Assembly: GCA_033030425.1 (NCBI GenBank)
Contig: JAUFSD010000020.1
Location: forward strand, 1,302,001-1,366,000
Source: Verpa conica
Lineage: Eukaryota > Ascomycota > Pezizomycetes > Pezizales > Morchellaceae
Length of the DNA: 64,000 nt
Direction of reading: 5' to 3'
The notes beneath the pieces were generated by a model that was not told the DNA's origin, ran no database searches, and saw nothing but the letters and a program-made list of their open reading frames with translations. The position numbers and the translations under genes are program-made. Of this stretch, positions 55,086-64,000 are shown piece by piece; position 1 is the first letter of the stretch, and every line of letters starts with the position of its first letter.

Positions 55086-57430
55086 TACGCTCTTATTCTC
55101 TCCTGGACTTTCTCCTCTATTCTTGCTTTAAGGGTAGGGTGCGCTGATAATTTTACGCGTGGGCTGTTTAGTCTCCCTCTATTGTGATCTGAAACAATCA
55201 TGATTCAGCTGGAATAACCACCTATAGAACTAATTTTCAGATCTATAATCCGCATAGAGTTGGTACAATTCAAAGCCGACAGATGTTCGGGCGCGACTTC
55301 CAAAGTGCGACCAGTCGTCTGTTCGTCTTTGATATAAAGTTAAGATATTTTCTTAAGAAAGCACAAAATAGTCTTAATATAACCAGCGAGTAATGGCATA
55401 GAAATCATGGATCTCCGAGAGATAAAGATACAGCCATGATAGTCATTAATCTAGGGGAGCTGGAATCAAGTTTCTAGCTGTTTGGCGGGGTCTATAGCTT
55501 CTCTACAACTTAGTAAGAATTGACGGATAATGAGATCCACCCCACAAGAACCCCTAGCTAGAGTCCGCATTATAATGGGTAATTCTAACCCGCATCCATA
55601 TCAGTTTACATCATCGCGTACACTTCTCAGACTACTATAATATTTTATATATAATAGAATTATTCCCCCGTTGGGGTTACTGAATCATCCCTCACAAACT
55701 ACATCACGGAATCTGCAGGAGTCTGGCCCTCGCTCGAGTAGCCACTCAAATATGAGCATAACTATTACCACCACCTCCTAGGATGTCTTCTTTATAATAT
55801 ACAGCATCGTGACCCTACTATGCAAGTCAAAAGTCAATATCACCAGTAGAGTGGTTACATTGCTGCTAAAAACGTGTGTCGCCCGTTAAAATGATCGAGT
55901 GTTATTGGTGTCTTACATGATCACCGGTATGACCGCCTCGCTGAGAGCGGACATGGTAATATTCATAATAACAAATGGGACGGAGAAGATTTCATAACGC
56001 ACAATTCATTGGTCAACATGTGTTCTGGTGGTCCGGCAATCGCACGACTGCCTTTTGGGGATTCATACTTCAGCAATAGAGGTTTGATACTGTGTATCGC
56101 AATCACGACAGCCCAAAAGTCTTATCAATTCAGCCCTTACTAGGATCTAAGCCATACAGGGCGCTTAGTCAGGTTATTTATACACTGCCTAATCCTTACC
56201 ACCACCGAAATCCCGCTACCTTGCCCCCTTCTATATCACACTTTCTACCCTGATACTAACTATAGCAAAACCATGATTACTTTCCTACCCCCTATGATTT
56301 AGTTCTCAAAATTACCCTCACTGAGTATTTCTATCCTCGTCGGCTCCCGAGCGAAAAGTCCATGTACTTACGATTGATTCATTCATTCCCGAGCGAAACC
56401 CATATAGGGTTAGGGCTAACACTCCACGCATCAGTACTACACACCAACGCTGATAGTACGTATATAGTAATCTGATAAATACATGCAGTAGAGACGAATA
56501 GTCTCATTTTTTGGCCTATAATATATATGTACCCTATAGTGGATAGCATCATTGGCCGAATTCGCTTTCCGTCATGAATAGGACACCACTTTATTATATT
56601 TTCAAATTAGCTAATGTCTCTTATATAAAACCTATACAAACACAGTATTTAGATTTCCTGTCATGGAAAAGGAGTAGGTTATCTAGACGCAAACCTAGAA
56701 GAGCTCAAGTAAATTTTATTTTAATAAGGTAAAAATACGCTAATCAAAAAAATCACACAGCCCCACTGAACAGATTCTGAACTTGAGTACTGGAGAATAG
56801 CACATAAATGCCTAGTATCTCATAGAGACCCCTCTTATTTATGCCAACTAATTGCCTACGTAGTTTACCTATTAGATAATGAAACCCACTATATGGAATA
56901 GTTACCCATATGTCCAGTAATCACATTCGTTCACTATATTCTCCTCAAAACCTCAGCGACCGCCGTCACAGGAGTCAGTGGTTGGTGAATAGTGAATAGT
57001 GGTTGGAGGCAAGCACACGGGAGACGCGTTGTTATACTGGTCTGTGGACGCGACTTGCACGGTTCTCGGCGCTGGGTCCCAAGCAGCCGCGGCTACTATT
57101 TCCGCACACAGAAAGGAGGACCTTCGGGCGTCCTGGCGGTAAATCAGCCATGTGGTATGAATAAATGGCAGTCCCCAGTTGAAAGAGAGATACGCAGGGT
57201 AGCCCTACAAGAGTTGAGATTAGCCAATTATAATTCTAGGACGACTACTGAGTTTTTTAAGCGAGATGTAGGCCTGTATGATTATTGTAGGGACAAACAT
57301 CTCTGCTGCAAGGGCGCTAGCCGAGCATCGGTATGGCTAAACACCCACCATCTCAAACCACCTGTCCGCCGAGCCTCCTTTGCTCATCCAGACAATCGCT
57401 GAAGACATAGCCCACCATATACTTCTAGGT
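55086..57430. other. Intergenic, no gene recognised
   Basis: AT-rich sequence. A plus-strand 136-codon frame at 56992-57402 is open but lacks a family resemblance and is left uncalled. Confidence 0.4.
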
Positions 57431-58193
57431 TGGGGTAAGGTTCTTTGTTCCGTGTACCTTGATCCTGTTCTGGCGGGGCGCACGCTTCAGCTACGGATAC
57501 CACCGTCTCGGGCCTTAGTAGCACCCAACAGCTCTATTACCTAGGTGCGTATGTAAAAATCGAAGTGATCCCACATAAACCTACCCTAATCCCAAGATCT
57601 GCCTATCATTATACCTCTATCCCAGACCTCACCAGCATCTTAGCCATGGAAGGCCGTGGTGACAACTGGTTCGCTATGCATATCAAGAATAATTCGGGTT
57701 CCGCGGCCCTTGTTTAGGAAGCGCTCTGCGTACGTGGGAAGTTCTACTCATGGCAACAAAGCGGCTAATATAACAGGTAACGATGCCACAGAACCTAGAT
57801 TCTCAACGGGGGCTTAAGGTGGATTTGTACCTGTGACAAAGGTACAGGGCCATTGGGGTTGGATGGATATATGTGGTTAAATATTGGTAACGAACCATTT
57901 GTAAGATTTCCTGGGACTGCCCAGGCGGAAGTGAGATTATTATTTGTTTCATGAATCCCGAACTGGTGGTGCCAGGTTATACCTTCAAATACGGCAGTAC
58001 TAGGAGTACAACGAGGGCACTTGGAGAGGCTGATATAGTTATAAAGTACGCAAGCTCTCTTCTAACCTCACTTATGATTTATTATTATTATTATTCTCTG
58101 CTAACCTCTCCTATCTGTGGTACACTTACTATGAATGTTAGGGGAAAGTTTTACTTGCTAGGGGTTAGGTTCAATAATGAGGAGGTGAATTAA
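57431..58193 (+). other. Possible spliced or broken gene, coding-like segments
   Basis: Three plus-strand segments look coding but I could not join them: about 57469-57717 (including QQLYYLGAYVKIEVIPHK and GRGDNWFAMHIKNNSG), about 57830-57950 (GPLGLDGYMWLNIGNEP or, in another frame, GFVPVTKVQGHWGW), and 57951-58193 (ending RGKFYLLGVRFNNEEVN). Composition suggests a small beta-rich protein. Either introns were missed or it is a decayed gene. Confidence 0.25.
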
Positions 58194-59334
58194 ACTGGGT
58201 ACTGGCCAGTGGATTAGGTTAGAAATTAGTTATGGATCACCGATGCATTAGCCATAATTGTCTACCATATCACCCGTTACACAAGCGTCTTCCCAGATTA
58301 TGGGACAGCCGACACTAGCCTTATTCTTTCTGTGCACTGCTGAATACACAGAGTTCAAGGACATGCTAACCCCCTAACGTGACCCTAACCATCCACCGTG
58401 TTTTTGTTTTTTGTTGGGTGAACCCACAACCACCAAATATAGCCAAAGACATAGTGAAACCCCTGTCTAAGACCTTCTCTACCCCCTAGTCTAGTAGGCA
58501 AGGAGCTAGGGTAATCTCGAGCGCGGCGGCCCTCGATAGTCGACTCCACCCTCCGGACCAGCAAAAGTCAGCGGGGAAAGGTGGGGGGTTGGTATAAGAT
58601 GATTTTTGCACTGCTATGAGTGTAGAGACAGTACTATTAGGGAGGTTTTTATAGTGGTGTATAGTATAGTAGTGTATTATGTATCATAATAATAAATGCG
58701 CTAGTCAGAAAATCTAATAATGACTACAATATATAAACTTCTTATCCTTAAAGAATCTCTAATACCTCTAAAAAATAAAATATAGTAATAGACATATATG
58801 CAAATAGTCTCTACATAGCATATGATAAATATAAGGGTATACTATTTATCACCTTTTAACTTGCTTTAGTCAATTATACAACCTAGGCGCGCTATAATAC
58901 TATAAACCTACTTATGATTAATTCATTCATTCAATCCTATAAACTTGTAGGTTCAGGAGGGAGAAAGCGAGTGCTTTTCCATGTCTAGATCTATATCCAC
59001 TTAGCCTGCCCCCTACAAATATACTGCTATACACCATCATGAAAGCTCCCTCAGCAATACTACCTATCTCTATATCTACAATGATATAAAAGATATTTTA
59101 TAGCACTTTCCTAATTTCTCCCCGGGATTTTTACAGGCCTGGTAAGTGGAGCCGACCGTGGAGCGCCGCCATGACCCAGAAGCTTACCCTACCTACAAGA
59201 ATATGGGGTGAAGAGGGTACTAGCCAGAGGTTTCGCTGTGCCTTTGGCAATATTTGGGGTTGGGCATTGCGGAGGCTATTTGGCTCAAATGCCAGCTGGC
59301 ATCGGAAACGCTTTCTCGCTTAAAAGTATATCTT

Positions 59335-59605
59335 TGCTAGGTGCCATGTCATGATGTGGCGCTGAGGTGTAGGTGGCTCATATGTGGGGCTTGGCGCTGC
59401 AGGCTGTTCCGTGTTGTTTTGACTAATGATCTACCAATCGAAGATATCATGATGATCTGGTTGTGACCTGGTGGTCACGGAGCTATTTATCTACATCACT
59501 AGCATCATCAGCTAGCGCTGTGCCACAGCGCTGTAGCAGTTACATATCTTTTCTCATGAGACAATCAAAATTACATTCAATTCTCTCCTCTTCCAAAGAA
59601 GATCA
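59335..59605. repeat. Repeat Y, copy 3 (inverted relative to copy 2)
   Basis: Begins AGGTGCCATGTCATGATGTGGCGCTGAGG and ends TTCAATTCTCTCC, TCTTCCAAAGAAGA. Both blocks are the reverse complements of blocks in 54281-54975, in reversed order, so this is one element in the opposite orientation without the MITE insertion. Confidence 0.5.
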
Positions 59606-60104
59606 GGTGTAATACCCGCCTCGGTCCTTAAGATTCGATGAGGGAATTATGATCAATGCCCTATTGTAGCATGCTGACTCAAAGAATGTGATGATCATAA
59701 TGATCAAAGAAAGAGAGGCTCTAGCTCATATGTGTGCCAACGTGAGCGTCCCGTGACACCAAGGCTCCCATCTTTGTTGATTAGTCATCGATGACGTAGA
59801 TTAGAAGGGGATCTGGACTAACTCGGAAGAGGAACATACAAGAGAAGTAGAAAGACTACTTCTCCTCGAGTTGCTCCTCGAATGAAATAACTTGGTTAAA
59901 AGAATCATAACAAGACTTTATCTCTTCTATAGCCGGGCGCAATTCCAGGTTGCTCCACCAATCCTACTGTAGTCCGTGTAATAATGCTATTAGAAAGTAA
60001 CTACCTATCGCCGTGGATTGTAAGGATATTCGCTCTATATAACTTGAGCCTCAGTACCAAGTTGTAAATCTCCTATTCCTGCCTATCAAGAACCTTAAAT
60101 GGAA

Positions 60105-60290
60105 CCTGCTAGAATAACACAGCAATGCGTCTTGGCAATCTGAATTACAACGTAAAGACCAAATGGATTCCTCTGAACCTCTTATAATGCTTAGGGCTAG
60201 AGATACTCAGGTCATATGCACCTATATGCGGACCTAGTCGATTCTCAAAACGCCATGAAATTATGAGTATAGTACCATGTAGCCCTGATT
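60105..60290 (+). repeat. Diverged repeat Z, copy 1
   Basis: Shares GTCTTGGC and ATATGCGGACC...GTCGATTCT-AAAACG with 63295-63470 in the same orientation and similar spacing (about 110 bp apart). Heavily diverged; class unknown. Confidence 0.4.
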
Positions 60291-61189
60291 ATTATCGTAC
60301 TAGGGGGCTATTTGTTTCCTTTTGCAGGACATACACCTACCTCGCTATATTTTAGCTTCATCCCCACCCAATATTTTGTGGTCTTATGACCGCCTAGTGC
60401 TTTTCAGTCTGCCCCTTATTCCCAGCAGTTATTAATTAATTTTTACGCTTAGGAAATACCAGAGTTCTAGAGGGCGGGCGTATACTAGTTTTTTTTTTCG
60501 TTGTTACGGGAGTCCTAGCGTAGGAACGCACATAGTGGGTACTGAAACATGGGACAGGCGTTATTCAGCGAGATGCCAATTGTATTTGCTCTTTATATTT
60601 TTATTTTCTTACTTCTTGCTACCTAATGGACGGCTGTACTGACCGGTATAGTAGAATATTTATAGGAGGATATAATTTCGACAGAAACTGCGTATTTCAA
60701 AAGCTAGATAATTATATCACGTGACAATAAAATTATCGTTCTCAACCCTAACCCTCTGGGTTAGCGGGTCTCCCGTCTCCCTCTTCTCCTTCCTTTCCTC
60801 CTGTATAATACATAATCGGTAAATTATTTGATCAATCAGATGGTAATATTGCTTATGAACTGACTGTTGGGACTAGTATAGCTTTGATCACATCTCAATT
60901 CAGTAAGGCAGGCCGTGGCAAAAATCTATACCTTTCATTTGAATTGATGAATAGAACGTAAATTGCCTGTTTCATTCTATTGAATCACCTAGCGTTCTAT
61001 TTAATATCTAATTTCAATGTCGCTGTAAAAGATATCTAAACCGGTTATCCTCACGGCGTTTAGTCCTATTTAAAGGTGGATGTAACATATATAACATAGG
61101 TAGTTCTCTGTAGCGAGCTAAATGAAGACTATGATTCCCAATATACAAAATAGTTTGCTTCGATCAGTTTGTCAAAAACCTCCTTTCGC

Positions 61190-62435
61190 CTATATCAAGT
61201 AATAGCCAGCCTTGTTTGCTCGCTCGCGAGGCACCTCCGTCGTGTACATGACTCCCTGTAAATACGTAACCCCCCTTTGTGGTCCGGCTGTTTCGTAGGA
61301 ACGCTGGGAGGTTCGCGGGTAGAAATTATCTATACTGGTGATGCGAGAATTCGTAATGTCGGAGGTAAACGGTCCCAAGTCATTCTGCTTGTAATACTGC
61401 CGCCATTTATTTTCAACTACGGATTCTGCCTCACGTAGCATGAGGACCAGGGCAATAGATGTTCTCTTGAACCCTTCATCGTTAAAGGAGCGATACCTGA
61501 CCATCTGCAAGTGCGTTCCATTGATAGGGACTTCTTCTGCATTTATAGCGCCTGGTATGACGGCCGAGTATTTGGGTACTATCTGTAGTAGTTTAGAATA
61601 TAAAAATAAAGGAAGCATAATTAAGGCTTACCATTATTGAACCAAATGGGGTTATAGTTTCGTTTGTTTCATAAAAGAACTTTGTCTTGAACTGGCTGCT
61701 GATAGCATTATACTGGCATGTCTCTTTCATGAGCATCTCGGAATTCATCTCCAGATGCTTTAATAGTTTTTTATTGGTAATAACGAAAACTGAAGCGATA
61801 TTGGCAAGGAACTTGCCCATAGCAACACCATTTCCCCCTTGGTGGGGAGTTCCGTAGTAAAGTATTCCATATGTTGAGAGGTGAATTGACTTGTGCTCCT
61901 TCAGGTGGCTTTCACTAGCTGTATTTGCATGTATCAATGCCTAAAGGCTGTTAGCCTCTGATAGCCGGGAATGAGGGAGTTACGTACGATCTTACAAATG
62001 ATTCCCCCTAAGCTATGCGCGACAAAGATGATGGGTCTCCTATCAGTCTACCATTTCCTATTAGAAGAAATAATAACTAATATCCTTTCAGTCACCTTTC
62101 AGTCAACCTTTCCAATAACTTACCTTCGTAAAATCCCTATATGAGCTTAAGTCACTCACTAATGCTATACCATGGTCGTGTAGATGTTGCTGGGACACGA
62201 AGCCATGGGTCCTAGCATCATAGCCAAATGTGAAAATGCGAGCGTTTGGAATCTTGTTCGGTAATAGGTGTTTGAGCCAGTTAACCCCATTGTCAGCAGT
62301 CCAAGTATTTTCACGGTGGCCATTGAGTCCATGCACTGCTACAATACTACAGACATATTTAGTGATTGAGCTACCATATAGGTTTATGGAGAAAGCTGAT
62401 ATAGTTGCAGTAGGATCTAGGTCTACCCTTGCCAC
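61190..62435 (-). CDS. SERAC1-like alpha/beta-hydrolase domain protein
   Basis: Exons (5' to 3') about 62124-62435, 61988-62047, 61632-61940, 61190-61582, all in phase. The first may continue from an upstream exon, since no ATG precedes the domain here. Motifs: IVAVHGLNGHRENTW (oxyanion region), ARIFTFGYDA, IIFVAHSLGG (nucleophile Ser), STYGILYYGTPHQGG and VPKYSAVIPGA. This is the hydrolase domain found at the N-terminus of many fungal NLR-like proteins and in SERAC1-type proteins. Here the frame ends shortly after VPRERAN, where NLRs normally continue toward a nucleotide-binding domain, so it is either a stand-alone version or a truncated NLR gene. Confidence 0.75.
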
Positions 62436-64000
62436 CGTTTCTTCTTGGTTATAGTGTAAAAGAATAGGATAGTTGCTGTATCTTGGTCAGGGCTTCTAGG
62501 AATACTTACTCTACAATTGGGTCGACTCCAGGCGATAGTTCTTTTAGACCAAACGCTGCATGGTCGACTTCAGAGTCATCATGTATCAGTGTCCCCTGGG
62601 CCTGAGGCATTATTAATAAGCGAATATATGGGGAAAAGAAGAAATACCTTGTTGCTTGTGGGTGTGTTCTTCCGGAGGATTCGTCTTAACATTATCACGA
62701 TTTAGGGGTCTTTTGTACTGTAGCGCTCGGCCGGACGGTTATAAATGTTGGAGATATTGAGCTTCCCGAGGTGGATATACCCGTTGCGCTGAGGTGCTTT
62801 TAACTAAAACTAGCGTATGGTAAAATACAGGTATAGCGAATATGGGTAGAAAGGTTTATCTATATTATTACTTACCGACCGTTTGTTGAACTTTCCTGGG
62901 TATCATTCTGCTGGGGGCTTCTGCGTAGAATCGTCCATGGGGTCAGCGCTCGATCATTATAGGCACTAAGCCTAGGTGGGAAGGTGGGGATGAAACTGTC
63001 CACTCCATCATAGATGCATATTGTGGCTTTCTCGGGGCAGGTAAGAAGTACCAGGCAATGCAAGTTTTGGACAGGGAGCTTGTACTCACAGTAGGGAACC
63101 TGAATATGCAAGTGTCGAATGCAAGGATTTTTGTTGGAGGCTATACCTCATGCAGGTGGAGGGCCTCTATCAATTGGTGAGAGTAAGACTTGCATTTTAG
63201 GGTTCTTTATCCCCACTACTCGTAAACCGCTGACGTTTTTAGAATGGACCGGGTCCGCATCTAGGTGCATATGATTGTTAGCCCAGTAGATACCGCCCAA
63301 ATAACACAACAGTGTGTCTTGGCGACTGTTCAGGAAGAATCTAAAAAAAATATATTGGCTCTACACTGGGGTAAGGGGAATTTTGTATGTTTAGGTAGGT
63401 CATCTGCACTCATATGCGGACCCGGTCGATTCTAAAAACGTCAGCGGTTTACGAGTATGGGTATTCGGGTGACTTGCATTGTCCGGTACATCTCGCCCGC
63501 ATAGTGCAGGTTACATATCTGGCTCTATCCATAGGAAGATGTACAACACACTCGCAGAAAGCTCGTAGCCTACCGCATATAATGTTCGGCTAGCGCCTGT
63601 CGCGTGTCATATAGGTCACGTGGTGCCAAGGATCGTGCGCACAATCATATTCACCTAGTAAAAGAACAAAATAGTGGCCATAGGCAGGGTTTGAGATGAC
63701 ACGGTACGAGGCGTACTGAGTTAATGGATCAGAAACGTAAATTTTACACCCATAAGTATACCTGAGTGGTTCATTCTAGTTCTTCTAGCAGCGGATATAG
63801 GATAAGAGTTCGACAACTGTAGCCAACTGAAGTGTAGATTACAGGATCTGGCATGGGGTTGTCTAGAGTCTAGGTTTCCTCCGCTTCGTTTTTTCGTATC
63901 GCCGATCAGCGGAGATTCTTGGTCAAGCCGATCAAACTGTTCGCTGTTGACAGCTACTAGGGGCTAGGAGTATGCAAATGATATCGGTTTCACATTATTG
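62436..64000. other. Region upstream of the hydrolase gene
   Basis: Minus-strand coding-like segments at about 62516-62607 (TLIHDDSEVDHAAFGLKELS) and 62872-63111 may be 5' exons of the hydrolase gene, but I could not make the last junction phase-consistent. Repeat Z copy 2 lies at 63295-63470. Nothing else recognised to the window end. Confidence 0.35.
63295..63470 (+). repeat. Diverged repeat Z, copy 2
   Basis: Same-orientation partner of 60105-60290, see there. Confidence 0.4.

Larger units (their letters stand above)
58194..61189. other. Gene-poor region with repeats
   Basis: No coding sequence supported. Holds repeat Y copy 3 (59335-59605), one member of a diverged repeat pair (60105-60290) and ACCCTAACCCTC near 60745. 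Confidence 0.45.

Overview
The window looks like gene-poor, transposon-rich DNA from a filamentous ascomycete. The evidence is spliced genes with short introns of about 45-65 bp carrying CTAAY-type branch sites, fungal protein families (F-box/ankyrin, MYND, RING, S28 peptidase, SERAC1-like hydrolase, two-RNase-III Dicer), a fungal LINE, Tc1/mariner, hAT and solo-LTR insertions, and AACCCTAA-type motifs in intergenic DNA. Low gene density and many nested insertions would suit a Pezizomycetes (truffle/morel-like) genome, but I cannot prove the taxon from sequence alone. Multi-exon models below are my own and were checked by reading phase; no transcript or database evidence was available.

Layout. 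0-6 kb: a solo LTR (2.06-3.30 kb), a repeat-containing small protein and a RING-finger gene. 6.2-7.8 kb: an F-box/ankyrin gene. 7.9-13.05 kb: a complete, apparently intact LINE with a 14-bp target-site duplication, inserted just upstream of the ankyrin gene. 13.6-16.7 kb: a MYND-finger gene and a second RING gene paralogous to the first. 16.7-30 kb: mostly non-coding DNA with a decayed S28 peptidase gene, a fungal three-repeat hypothetical gene, two hAT-type MITEs with 8-bp duplications, a TA-flanked inverted-repeat MITE, a tRNA-like SINE candidate and one hypothetical gene.

30.75-42.89 kb is the highlight: a nest of transposons. A dead Tc1/mariner element (54-bp terminal repeats, TA duplications) was invaded by another Tc1 copy, by a 359-bp solo LTR, and by a 9.0-kb DNA transposon. 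That transposon has 33-bp terminal inverted repeats beginning TAC, a 6-bp duplication (GTTTTG) and inverted subterminal repeat arrays. It encodes an intact spliced integrase-fold transposase, an unknown nuclear-type protein, and a JmjN/JmjC protein with every KDM4-type iron, 2-oxoglutarate and zinc ligand in place. A hAT-like MITE sits in its internal 40-bp tandem array, and a 1.26-kb solo LTR sits in the MITE. Termini and duplication lengths best fit the IS3EU superfamily; the notable feature is a mobile element carrying an apparent histone demethylase.

43-64 kb: an HNH-like gene, two hypothetical genes, a full-length Dicer-like gene (nine exons, 1502 residues), then repeat-rich DNA and a SERAC1-like alpha/beta-hydrolase gene that stops where NLR proteins usually continue into a nucleotide-binding domain. 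The Dicer (RNA silencing) and the transposon-borne demethylase (potential anti-silencing) are plausible opposing players, but nothing in the sequence shows that they interact.
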